Positions 1 to 10,543 of a DNA stretch of 64,000 bases are shown here, piece by piece. Made by a program: the position numbers and the translations under genes. The first letter of the stretch is position 1. Each line of letters begins with the position of its first letter. This stretch comes from Geosiphon pyriformis (taxonomy: Eukaryota; Glomeromycota; Glomeromycetes; Archaeosporales; Geosiphonaceae): positions 310,001 to 374,000 of the forward strand of contig JAAOMT010000762.1 in NCBI GenBank assembly GCA_016748015.1. Reading direction: 5' to 3'. A model generated the notes under the pieces. The model made no database searches. It saw nothing but the letters and a program-made list of their open reading frames with translations, and was not told where the DNA came from.

Positions 1-2
1 GC

Positions 3-422
3 AGGTCTTCTTCTTTCCTCTTCTCTAGTCAGAAAATTTTGGTGGATGATGGCTTCTCTTCGGAGATAAAACCATCCCTACTGGTTATGATGGAGGTCAA
101 CAACAGATTTGCTGCTCTTGAGCGCAGTCTCACTAGCCTTGCGGAGTAAGTTAGTAAGCTGGCTAAGAGATTGGATGCATTCAGGCCAATAGTTCTCCAG
201 TCTAGCCCTAGATGTCAGCCATTGGTGATCTCTTCATCACAAAATCAAGGGGCGGATGTAGTAATGAGTAAGGGTTCAAGTGTGTCCACTAGTAGTGAAA
301 CTGTTACGGGAGCGGTGTCTAAGCTGAAAGATAGCATGAAGTGTCTAATGGAAATGGTTCTGGGCCTTTCGGCCAAAGTGGATAGTATAAGTGCACATTC
401 AGTGTCTTTACCCCTCACTTAA
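3..422 (+). pseudogene. ORF1 C-terminal part of copy A (nucleic-acid-binding protein)
   Basis: This is the last part of ORF1, after the zinc knuckle. The frame from base 3 aligns with the same part of copy J near 48380-48618. It holds a heptad-like segment (residues like LERSLTSL and KLAKRLD) typical of the ORF1 multimerisation region. An in-frame TAA lies at 147-149. It ends at TAA 420-422. The next codon is TGA, the stop used by other copies, so TAA is best explained by CAA to TAA one codon early. That TAA overlaps the ORF2 ATG at 422-424. Confidence 0.8.
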
Positions 423-3400
423 TGAGCAGTTTGGTCTGGAAATTTGCTACGTGCAACATCAGGGGCATGAACAATCCTGCTAAGCAGAAGGACATTATTA
501 GGTAGTATAAGAAAATGAACAATTTGATCTCTATCATTACTGAAACAAAATTAAGAAGTAAAGTTTGTTCATGGATTGCAGATAAGTTTAATGGTGTCCG
601 AGTGTTTACTTCTGGTTTAAACTCTGGTCACTTGGGTGTGGGTGTTGCTGTTATCATGGACGTTTCTTTGGCTCATCATGTGTGCAAGATTTCTAAGGTG
701 TCTGGTCGGCTCCTGTCTGTCAAATTACTTTTCAAGAGTAAACTTTCTGTGTTGATTCTAGGGCTTTATGCTGGTGCTTCTTCAGTGGTTCAGTTTTCTC
801 AGGCTAATGAAATCAACTCTCTCATTGCAAAGGCTGTCAATGAATCTTCTTTTATTGTTCTTGGTGGCGATTTCAATGAAAATGGTTCTTGTAAGTGTGC
901 AAGTTTTAGGAAGTGTCTTGATTTGGGTCTGGCAAATTCTTTGGTCGGAAGCCTGGCTGTGAAATTGCCCACTTGGGCAAACTCTAGGGATGTTAGAAAA
1001 ACAATTGATTATGTGTTGGTTTCTTCAAATTTGGTTAATGCAATAGTATACTGCAGTGTCTCAGATGTTGGTGAGCATTTTGAAACGAACCATCAAGCTG
1101 TTTCTGTGTCTTTGGGTTTGGGTGGTTTATTGGACATACAGTTGAACTCTCTTTGTAAACAGACAAATAGAGATCATTAGAAGTTTAATTTTAAGAGTGC
1201 TGATGATGTGAAATGGAACAAGTTCAAGGGTGCTATGGCAGCTAATGCTGCCATGTTCTTTGATGATTTTACTGCCTCCCAGCAATTTTCAGATTTGGAT
1301 GCAATGTGGGACATTGTTCACAAAATAATGGTTCTTTCAGCTGATGAGGTGTTCAAGAAGAAATGGTTTAAGGACTATGATGGTGTCTTTACTAGGGAAT
1401 CATCCAAATTTCATAAGTTAGAACTTTTGATATCAAAGCTGGTTAAAGCTTCTTGGTCGATTTGTCATGACGAATTCATTTTACTGTTGGATGTCTGGAG
1501 TTTTCTTGATAATGATAACGCCTCTATGGTCAGATCTCTTTTTCTCTCCAGCTCTCCTTTTAATACTGTTTGGTCAGCTCTTTCCAAGATCAGAAAAACC
1601 TATCACTTACTTAAAATAGTGGAATCAAAGTGCATAGAGGAATCTCAAATCAAATCAGCAATCAATAAGAGGATGGAAAGTTTTGAGCTGAACAAAGGTC
1701 ACACTATTTGGAGCATTCTGGAGCACCCTTTCCATAAAATTATTTTGGATCACTTAGTTGTGGACGATGAGCTGATTTTGGAACCTGGTCTTGTGAAATC
1801 AAGGGTGGATGAAATCATGGAAGGATAGACTAGGAAGCATAGGGTGGTTCCCGATGTCCCTGATGTGTGGCACTGTTAGTATTGGCCATTGGATTATGTT
1901 TTTGATGAGGCTTTTTCTGGTGTAATGCAGTCTATTGAGTTTTTGGAATTTTTTGGCATGGTTTCTGATCTGCCTATTGGCAAGGCTGCTAGTCTTTTGG
2001 GTATTTCAAATAAGCTGTGGATGCATAGTGATAGGTCTGTTCTGGATATGTTCTTGGTGCTTCTGAATTTTTGTCTGTCTCATGAGTCTGTGCTTGGTCC
2101 TTGGAGGGAATCTTGGGTTTCGATGATTCCTAAACTATATGAGTGGAAAGGTGTCTTCACAAATACCCGACCTATAGCCTTGATTGAAACGGCTTGTAAG
2201 ATCCTCTCCAAGATTCTCTCTGACAGGATATCGCTGGCATGCAGTGCTCATGACATTCTTCATGGGGATAATTTTTTAGTTTTGAAGGGTACAACTATCC
2301 AAACTCCTATTTTTGCTATTGATTCAGTTGTTGAAGATGCTTTGGAGAAGAACCGAGAGCTCTGGCTGGTATTGCAAGACATGCAAAAAGCGTACGACTC
2401 TGTTGGATGGGAGCATCTTGAGAAGTGTTTGGTCAGGATCAAAATTTGTGGTAAATTTATTCATTTTTTTGGTAATATTCATAGAAATCGGACCAATTGG
2501 GTTATAACAGATTTTGGTTTAACTGATGGTTATAGTGTACATGATGGGTTGGACCAAGGAGAAGTTTTTTCTCCTCTTCTTTGGCACATATTTTATGATC
2601 TTCTTTTATGTGAAGTCAAGTGTCAGGAGAGTATATGCGGGTATAAACTCAATTCCCATTTTGTCTTTAGGAGTGATCACACTGAATCTTAGGCTGGGTT
2701 TTCTACCTTTTTCGCTGCTGGGGTCTTTGTTGATGACACGATTTGGATTGGCAGCAGTCAGGCTGCTACTCAACATATTCTCAATGTTGCTAGTGAATTT
2801 TTTCGGATTAATGACATTTCAATCAATAATAACAAAACTGTGGCCATTCTTATTAATAGCAGAATCAGCAATTCATCTCTTTTTATCAGTGGTTCACCCA
2901 TTTCTATAGCCAAAAAAGGCAAGTCTCATCAGTATCTTGGTATTTTTCTCTCAACTGATGGTCTTTCTAAGCCTAGTTTGGCTAAAGCACATTCAGATGT
3001 TTGTTTTTTCAGTAATTTGGTTCTAAAGAAAGCAGTTTTCCATTCTATAGTCAGCTACAGGACGCAGTTCAGCTTTGTCTCTGTTAGTGTGTGTGACAAG
3101 TGGGATGCTCTGATTTGCAAGGGTTTAAAACTTAAATCTGGTCTTCCTTTCAATTTTTCTAGTGACACAATTCATTATCCTTCTTTTTATGGTTTGAAGT
3201 TCTTCTCACAATGTCAGTCTGAAAGCAAGATTGCTTTACTTATTAGTTTTGCGAACTCCTGCAGAGTTCTGGGTTAATTGTTCAGTTACAGGTCTCACGA
3301 CTTGCAGGTTCTGTGTTGGCCTCCCATTTATTCATTGAGTTTACTGGCTCGTATCCATGTCTGTGTTTCCAATAATTTCTTGTCAGGTCTGGTACGCATT

Positions 3401-5065
3401 CTTCTTGAATGCAATTTGTTTTTAGGTGGCTCTTTGGCCAGTGCTTTTCGGTTTTGTGATGAGGTGTCTATATCTGCTGTTTTGGGCGAATCCTTGTTTT
3501 TCAAATACTTGTCTTCTCTCCGACATTATGGCATTGTCTTTGTGGATCAGCTTCGGGATTGTCATGGGAATATCTTTGATTGGTACACCTTTAAGTGGTG
3601 GAAGAAACTGGATCCTCGTGGCCCAGTTCCTGTGTGGTTCGGGCACTCTGTTGCATTTCTTAGTGGTGCGTCTCCCCCTCTTTTGGCTTTGAGTGGTGTT
3701 GGCCCTGTGAACATTTGTGGTTCTGATGATTTTGTGTCTGTGTGTGATCATCTTTTTTGAGTTGGCACTGATAGTTTGTCTGTATATATGGATGAGTCGG
3801 TGAAAAATTTGGACATGACTGGTTGTAGGGCTGGGGCTGCTGCCTTTTTTGAGGACATTAATTTGGGTTTGGGTGTTTGTGTTCAGAGTTTGATGTCGTC
3901 TACTTTGATGGAATTGCAGGCTATAGCATTGGCTCTGGAGTGTGTACCTGTGGATTGTTTTGTTTGCCTGTTTTCAGATAGCCAGACAGCTTTGGATGCT
4001 TGTAAGTTGGAGGTTAACTTGGTGTATCCTGACTTTTGCAATTGGTGTTGGGTTGAGCACCAGCATATTAGGAATATTATCCACAGAAAAAATTTGAAAA
4101 TTAGCTGGCACAAGATTAAGGGCCACTCTGGTGTGTTGGAAAATGATTGTGCTGATAGCATCGCTGACGCTGCAGCTCTCTCTGATTGGTTTCTCTTTCC
4201 TTATGTTGTTGAACAGTTTTTGTTGGTGGATGGTGGTATTGTTTCTGGTAATTCTAGGCACTTTGTTCGAAATGTTTTTCATGCTGTCTGTCAGGCAAAC
4301 TGGGAGGTCAGTTCTGGTTCTAGGTTTCTAACTGGTGATTTGCACTCAGATGTCGATTGGTTTACCTTTTCCAGAATTTGGCACCCTGATTTGCATATGG
4401 CGACTGGTTTCACCAGCAGGCACACTGCTGATATTTGTACTTACCTTATGAAGGCTTTGCACCATCAGCTTCCCGTTGCTGTTCGAAAGTGTGTTTATGA
4501 TAAAAGTTACCCTAGTGTTTTGTGTCTGTATTGTGATAAGGTGGAGGTGTCTGATCATGTGTTTTCTTGTATGATTGATGATGCGGCTCATCGTCGGGTT
4601 TTGGGATTCTGTATGTCTTCTTGGATGGTGCTTTCTGGTCTCTCCCTCCCTTCTTCAAGTGTTTTACAGATGCTGTTGACCTGTGCTTCAGATTTCATGG
4701 TATTCTTGGCTCTTTGCAAGGGTTTTGTTTTCAAAGGATGGCTTTAGGAGGCTGTTTCTATCTTCCATGATCCCAAAGTTGCTGGCATTAAAATTGCTAA
4801 TTTTGTATGCTCTATTTGTGTTGCTTTCAGAAATGACGTTTGGTTGGTCCATGCTAAGCATTGTGCACACATGGAAAAAAATGGCTTGATCCTAGTGGAT
4901 GGCTCAGTTTCCGTCTCAGTTTTTGGTTTGGCTTCAAGATTCTCAAATGGTGTGGTTAAACTGCTTGGTGTTACTGAAGCTTTTGGCATCTGTTTTGGCT
5001 TTTGCAAATCTTGTTCTTTTTTTTCAGGTATTGATGACCTGGTTTCAGTTAATATAATTGTGTAG
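422..5065 (+). pseudogene. ORF2 of copy A: EEP endonuclease, reverse transcriptase, RNase H, zinc finger
   Basis: The polyprotein cuts the target, reverse-transcribes element RNA at the nick and degrades the RNA strand. The whole span lies in one frame (about 1,547 codons) with premature stops at 503, 1178, 1826, 1877, 2690, 3275, 3758 and 4745. Most sit where other copies have Trp or Gln. Domains in order: EEP at 515-1150 (ETKLR, GGDFNENG, TIDYVLVS, NHQAV); connector at 1208-1880; RT at about 1990-3100 (NTRPIALIE, DMQKAYDSVGW as motif A, QGEVFSPLLW as motif B, FVDDTIW as motif C); RNase H at about 3776-4240 (YMDES, ELQAIALALE, SDSQTALDA, KGHSGVLENDCAD); finger CLYC...HVFSC near 4525-4570; then a C-terminal tail of about 165 residues. 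The start was chosen at the ATG overlapping the ORF1 stop. Confidence 0.92.
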
Positions 5066-5199
5066 TGTTGTTCTGACTGGCTCAAGTGGCTGGTCACGTG
5101 TGAAAAGTGCATGATTTATGCCTAGTTTAGATCATTTTTTTGATGTATAGTTCTAGGTAGTATTTGGATTTCACTTGTTAAATAATATAAAAAAAAAAA
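5066..5199 (+). other. 3'UTR of copy A with conserved hairpin and A-rich tail
   Basis: A 9-bp stem at 5074-5082 and 5088-5096 (with G-T pairs) closes a CAAGT loop. Other copies have TGAGT. Downstream, a block containing GTGCATGATTTATGCC and GTATTTGGATTTCACTTG is shared by the family in diverged form. The tail is TAAATAATAT followed by a run of A. Confidence 0.75.
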
Positions 5200-5374
5200 T
5201 AATATATTTTGTATTAAAAATCAAAAAACTTCTTTTATTTTTATGTCTTAAATTTCCCAAAAGAACATAATTTTTGATTAAAAAGTTTTTTGTTTTTTTT
5301 TGCTGTTTTTTTTTAATATTTTACAAATAAGTAATCTTTTTATAATAAACTTAGAAACTGTTTTTAATAATAAC

Positions 5375-7181
5375 ATATCTAAAAAAAAAGTGACTAAAAA
5401 GATTTTTTATGATTTTGCTAATGGTTTTTTTCTTAAAAAAAAGTTTCTTGGTATTATCAAACACTTTAATGATAAAAAAGATGTTTTTTTGGTCAAATCT
5501 AACTCTGGCAGTAATATTTATTTGGATATAAACAATAAGTTTAATAATTGTAAAGATAGTAATATCTTAGTTGGCTTAAATAATGAATTTTTTTTGAGTT
5601 TAACAGTTACTATTTCCAAAGCCAAAAGAGTTAATACTAGTTTAAATTGTGGCTTTTTTTTGGTTTTCTTAGTTTTAATATAAAAAAAGATGATAAATTT
5701 CTCTTATTATTTTTTAATATCTTTTTAAACAAAAAGTGTATTGATTTCAAGATTGTAAAAACTCAGATAAAAGTTTTTGTTAATAAATTTTTTGCTTTAG
5801 ATATTAATTTTTTGGCAGTTAAAGAAAAATTAACTATAGTAAAAATATAGATTATTAGAAAAATTTTCTCTAAAGTTTGTGGTTTTAAAAAAATTACTCC
5901 TTTTTTAGAATTTGAAAAAATTATCAAATTTATGTTTATTTTTAAAGAGAGTATAAAAAAAGCTATGTTATTAGTTAGTGAAAATAACATTATAATAAAT
6001 ACCAATTTTAAAAAACAAAAGTTTCACTCAGATTAGACTGTAGTTATAAAAAAAAATTATAAATATACTTAAAAATATGATTGTTACTACAGTAGTTAAA
6101 TATAATTAAATAGTATTAATCTAATTATAACTAATTAAACTATAATAGAAAACTATAATAAAATTTGTTAAATTGAGTCAAACTAATTTTCTGGTATCTA
6201 AGTAATTATTTTTAATCAAAAAAAATTCAATACATGTGGCAAAGCTATAAAAAATCATAATATTTAAATGTTTAGAAATTATTTTAGAACACTTTTGTTT
6301 ATTTTGCTTGTAGAAACAATTGTTTATAATCTTAGTGTCTTGATAAAAAAAACTAGTAAGAAAATTTGTATAATTAATTACTTTTTATTATTGGCAATAA
6401 AATTTAATATGCAGTAGTAGATTTTATATCAAAAAAAGATCTGAATTTAGTTTTTTACATAAAACTTATTTTCAATAGTATAAAATTCTTTTAAATTAGA
6501 TTGGATTTAGTTTGTTGTAAAAAATATAAATGCTTTAAATATTTTACTCTTAAATGTAAGACTACTGGAACTGTTACTTCTGCTTTAAGAAAAATTTATA
6601 AAAAGTTTATTTTAAATGCCAATTAGTGTTAACTAGCTTATTTTTATGCCAAAAAAAAAGTGTTTATCTTGCAGCTTATAACTTTTAAGAGCAAATTATA
6701 AGTACAAATTGTTTTTTGTCTTCTGTTTTAATTATTGCTTATAATAATTTTTGGATTAACAATTCATTTTCTTGTTCTTTTTTTCTTGCCAATAATAATC
6801 TTTTGCCACTTATAATGTTTTTTGTAAATATTTATCTGGTATCTTTAGAAAGGTTTTTAGAGTTTTTGACAAATTAAGTATTCAATATTTTTTGCAAGTT
6901 GGATGTTTTGAACTTAAGTTTTTATGTTTTTATAGCTTTTTTTTTTCTTTGATAAAAGCTCCAGATTTTAATATAAAATTAAATTTGAATATAATATTAA
7001 ATAGTTTATATATGCTGTTTTTTTTTCTGTTACAGGTTTTTCAAGTTTTTTAATATTAAGACTAAGTAATTTAAAGATTTTTACTGCCAAAATAAGAAGC
7101 ATAAAATCAAAAATAATTGCTTTAAATACTTTAATTAATTGTATATTAGTTCAAATTTATTGTTGTATTTTTTGTCTTAAT
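5375..7181 (+). pseudogene. Decayed ORF1 of copy B
   Basis: The N-terminus matches the lysine-rich leader of copies D and K (SKKKVTK...FYDFANGFF-KKK). Its start codon is now ATA at 5375, where K has ATG. The open stretch 5399-5683 covers the leader. A later piece near 5770-5850 holds FALDIN and AVKEKL, seen in C and D just before the RRM-like domain. The remainder is crossed by many stops, mostly at former Gln and Trp codons. Near 6525-6560 a trace of the zinc-knuckle region remains. It ends near 7181, where the ORF1/ORF2 overlap should be. No functional product is possible. Confidence 0.75.
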
Positions 7182-8559
7182 AATTAAGTTAGTATAAAAA
7201 ATTAATATTTGTAATATTAGAGATATAAATAATTTGGCTAATCAGAAAAATATTGTTTATTGACATATAGATTTTGGCAATATAATTTTGATTATTACAA
7301 AAACAAAATTAAGATCTAATATTAGGTTATAAATTGAAAATAGATTTAATAAAGTTTGAATTTTTATGTTTGGCTTATATATAGGTTTTTTGATATTAGT
7401 TTGGCTATTATTATAAATGGCTCTTTAATTCAACATGTTTTAAAAGTAAAAAAAACCCAGAATTGGGTAATCTTAGTTTGGTTTTTGTTTAAAAATAAGC
7501 TTTCAATTATGATATTGGGTTTATATATTGGTGCTTCTGCTAAAATTAGGTTTAATCAGACTTTGAAAATCAATTTTTTTAGAAGAAATTTTAATGAAAA
7601 TAGGCTAAAAAAATACAAGTTTCAAGTTTTGTTTAAATTTGAATTTAATTAATTTTTTTAGCAGATATTTATTAATTAAAATTTCTACTTAGAACAATTC
7701 TAAAAAGATTAAAAAAGTTATTAACTATATTTTTGTAAATAAAAATTTGTTATTTACAATTATATATTATAAAATCAACTTGGTATCTGACTTTTTTAAT
7801 ACTGATTATAAAGCAGTTTCTATTTTGGTAGATTTGAAAAATTTTCTAAACTTTTATTAAAACAATATTTGTAAACAAACAAATAAAAATTGTTAAAAAT
7901 TTAATATAAAAAATGTAAATAAAACTAAGTAAACACAATTTAATAATTGTTTTTTTGCTAAAATTTTGGTATTTTTAAATAAATTTGTAAAAACAAGAAG
8001 TTTTAACAATTTGAATTTTATGTGAAAAGTATTAAAAAGAATAGTAATTAACTTAACAAATGGAATTTTTTTTAGATATTGGTTTAATAAGTTTGATTAT
8101 TTAAAAAATAAACAGTTTTTTAAGTTTTTTAAGTTAAAACTACTGGTAGCTAAACTTGTAAAAAATTTGGTTTTAAATAACAAACCTGAATTTGATTATC
8201 TTTTTAAAATTTAGCTATCTGTTGATGATAAAAAATTCTTCAAAATTAGCAAATTAGTTTAAAATAATATAAAATTAACAGACATTATTAAGTATTTATT
8301 CTTTATCAAAAAAAATACAAAAAGTTAAAGTATTATAAATCAAAAACAATTAAAAATATATCTATTAAAAAGACAATCAAAAAGTGTATAAAGAATTTTA
8401 CTTTTAATAAAAAATGCATAATAAGTAGTATTTTGAAATGGCTTTTTTACAAAATTGTTTTAAATTATTTGGTAATTAAAAAGAAGTTAATTTTGGAACC
8501 AAATAGAATAAAAGTTGAAGTTAATAGAATCATAAAAAATTAAATAAAAAAACAGACTA
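7182..8559 (+). pseudogene. Decayed ORF2 of copy B, EEP domain and start of connector
   Basis: The open stretch 7356-7652 aligns to the EEP domain: LSIMILGLYIGAS matches LSVSILGLYAGAS of copy C, and RRNFNEN matches GGDFNEN, with the catalytic Asp codon changed to Asn. Further on, KKVINYIFVN and NTDYKAVSI mark the later EEP motifs (7700-7830). The piece near 8060-8550 is the connector before RT. Stops and frameshifts are frequent. It is cut by insertion of C. Confidence 0.78.
8546..8559. repeat. Target-site duplication of copy C, left copy
   Basis: AAAAAAACAGACTA here is repeated exactly at 15350-15363, on either side of copy C. The run of A merges with C's poly-A tail, so the first few bases are ambiguous. 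CAGACTA is unambiguous. Confidence 0.9.
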
Positions 8560-8561
8560 AT

Positions 8562-8632
8562 AGAAAAACTTCTTTTTCTCCTTTGTCCCAAATTTCTGAA
8601 AAAGAGTCAAAAATTTTGAAAGAAGTTTTTCT
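8562..8632 (+). promoter_or_regulatory. 5'UTR inverted repeat of copy C
   Basis: AGAAAAACTTCTTT (8562-8575) is perfectly complementary to AAAGAAGTTTTTCT (8619-8632), with a 43-base spacer containing TTGTCCCAAA. Forms of the same pair stand at the 5' end of E, I and, weaker, H, J and K. It lies within the first 75 bases of the element. A role in promoter activity or RNA structure is inference. Confidence 0.65.
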
Positions 8633-8701
8633 GTTTTTTATATACTGTTTTCCACTATTTCACAAGAAACAAACTCTTTCATTGTCAGTCCGGCTGCTAC
8701 T

Positions 8702-10543
8702 ATGAGTGGCTCTAGTGCTAAGAGAAGATCAGCCAGAGTTTTGACCACTGGTTTGGTTGGTAGTGATTTAGGTTATAAAATCAAGAAATCTCCTGGTGGT
8801 GCTAAGCTCTCAAGTAGTGATACAACTCTCAAAAGTGGTGGGTCTGGTTGTGTGGTCGGGCAGTTTAATGACATGGATACTGATGGAGAAGCTTTCAAAG
8901 GTGAAGGAGCACCTGATTCCAAGATGAATATGCCTCAAGCTAAACATTTCAATAATGGTGCGACTGTTGGCTCTCCTTTTGGCTCTATCAATTATAACAT
9001 GGAGGAAAAAGAGGAAGTGTCTCTTCCTTTCCATAAGTCTTTCTCTTTGGATAAGATGTGGGTGGATTCCAAAATTATTAAAACTCAAGTGGAAGTGGCC
9101 GTGAAAAAATCATTTGCTTTGGACATTAATCTTTCGGCTGTAGAAGGGAAATCAGCAATGGCCAAAACTTAGGTCATAAGAAAATTATTTTCAGGAATCA
9201 ATGGTTTTGGGGGAGCCACCACCCCCTCAAAATTTGAGGGGATCATCTGATTAACATTTACTTCATCTGAAAGCATGGAAAAGGCCACGTTATTGGCCAG
9301 AGAGAATAACATCATAGTAAACAGTGATCTTAAAAGACCAGGAGTTCACTCAGATCGGGCCATAGTCATCAAGGAAATTTCCATAGATATGCCAAAAGAA
9401 ATGATCATTGCCGTAGTATCCGAGTTTGGTCAAGTGGTGTCAATCCGATTGCAACTCATTGAGCTGTGGCAGAAGACTGTAGTGGAGTTTGCTGAATCGA
9501 GTCAGGCTGATCAATTGGCAGCTAAGTGGTTATTCTTAATCGGGAAAGATTCAGTGCACGTGGCCAAAGCTGTGAGGGATCGTGAGACATGGGCATCTAG
9601 AGATTGGTATAGAGCGCTTTTGTTTACTTTGTCAGTGGGAACGATAGCTCATGATCTTGGCAATCTTTTGGCAGGGGCTGGTGGGAAAACTTGCGTCATA
9701 AATCGATCTTTAGTCACTGGTAATAGAGTTCATTGTGCTGTGGTTTGTTTTGAGAATGACAAGGTATTGGAGTTTGCATTTTGTACGGAGTCTATTTTTG
9801 GTGGGGTGAGACTGTCTTGGACTAGATTGGACATGGTTTGGTGTGACCAGTGTGAGAAACTTGGTCATTCTGTTCTAGAGTGTAATGCTGAAACCTCAAC
9901 CTCTCCTACTCTTTCCAAGTCATTTAAAAGAGTTGTCTCTAAAGAGAATCGCCTCCAGTTGGCCAAGCTGTATGTGAAAAAGAGTGTGCCTATTTTCAAA
10001 CTGGCTGTATTTGGCAGCAAATCATGAGCCCAGGTTGTTTCTCTGGCATCTTTGTCTAATGGTTCTCACTCTGGTTCTGGTCCTGGTTTTGGCTCTTCTT
10101 CTGATGCTTCAGGTGTGGTTGGTCACTTGTCTCCTACAGGTCCTGTTAATTCATTTTTGGAAGCTCGTCTCACTTTTTTGGAGCACTCTTTAGAACTTCT
10201 CATGGATAAAGTGTCTGGTATTATTGACAAACTTGACAGTTCAAACCTAGTGCCCTTGGCTTTCGCCTCCTCCTCTCAGCCCTTGGTTGTCCCTGGTTTG
10301 GTTAATATGAAATTTGGTTTAGATATGGTTTTGGATGAACCTGAGTCTGCAGTTCTTCCTCCTTCTTCAGTTTCTTCTGGTGTCTCAAGTTTGGATTCGA
10401 GTAGTTCAAAAATTTTGACTTTGAAAGTGGGCTGTTTGGAGTCAAAGTTAATGGCTCTCAAAGCTTTGGTTTGTTTGGTATTAAAAAAGTTAGATCAGAT
10501 GTGTGCTGGCTCAAGTTCTGTGGTCTTTTCTGTATCTCAATGA
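8702..10543 (+). pseudogene. ORF1 of copy C: RRM-like and CCHC zinc-knuckle protein
   Basis: This is an RNA-binding ORF1 protein of about 613 codons in one frame, with stops at 9170 (TAG, former Gln), 9248 (TGA, former Arg CGA) and 10025 (TGA, former Trp). The N-terminal part of about 120 residues (SAKRRSARVLTTG...) differs from D, E and K. From about residue 137 on it joins the family consensus (KSFALDINLSAVEGKSAM). An RRM-like fold is suggested at about residues 219-285 (AIVIKEI, VVSIRLQLI, KTVVEFAES). The zinc knuckle CDQCEKLGHSVLEC is near residues 381-394 and a coiled-coil-like region near 500-610. It ends with SQ and TGA, overlapping the ORF2 ATG. Confidence 0.88.

Larger units (their letters stand above)
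1..5199 (+). mobile_element. LINE copy A, cut off at its 5' side by the window edge
   Basis: The end of ORF1, all of ORF2, the 3'UTR and an A-rich tail ending near 5199 are present. The ORF1 part resembles copies I and J more than C, D or E. It is one of the least decayed copies, with no frameshift in ORF2. The tail is followed by about 20 AT-rich bases and then by the 5' end of copy B in the same orientation. The missing 5' part would lie left of the window, so its target-site duplication cannot be tested. Confidence 0.93.
5221..8559 (+). mobile_element. LINE copy B, piece 1 of 4 (5'UTR, ORF1, EEP domain, connector)
   Basis: This is a very AT-rich, heavily decayed copy. It starts with a 5'UTR carrying the family's AAAAAACTTCTTTT motif. 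It breaks off in the ORF2 connector (decayed form of EPxLVKSKVDEIM), exactly at the TSD of copy C, and resumes at 15364. The four B pieces total about 6.7 kb, the length of a full copy. B's own insertion into older copy G is inferred from G-like sequence to its right. Confidence 0.88.

Noticed and set aside
3422-3751. Open frames antisense to ORF2 (for example 3422-3751 minus, 17470-17736 plus, 40564-41034 plus)
   Set aside because: They are Lys/Asn/Thr/Arg-rich mirror readings of the coding strand, do not share conserved protein sequence beyond what the sense strand forces, and recur at the same places in many copies.
422-5065. Reassigned stop codons (TAG or TAA read as Gln)
   Set aside because: Many in-frame TAGs sit at conserved Trp rather than Gln positions and TGA also occurs. 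All three stops arise by simple C-to-T changes, so decay explains them better than a variant code.
1-5200. Spliceosomal introns to explain breaks between ORF segments
   Set aside because: In copy A consecutive segments stay in the same frame, separated by single stop codons with conserved coding on both sides. No GT-AG bounded gap is needed.
5200-5220. Target-site duplication for copy B between 5200-5220 and 32441-32460
   Set aside because: Only a short TATTA-like word is shared in AT-rich DNA. The left flank is also disturbed by copy A, so no reliable repeat can be claimed.
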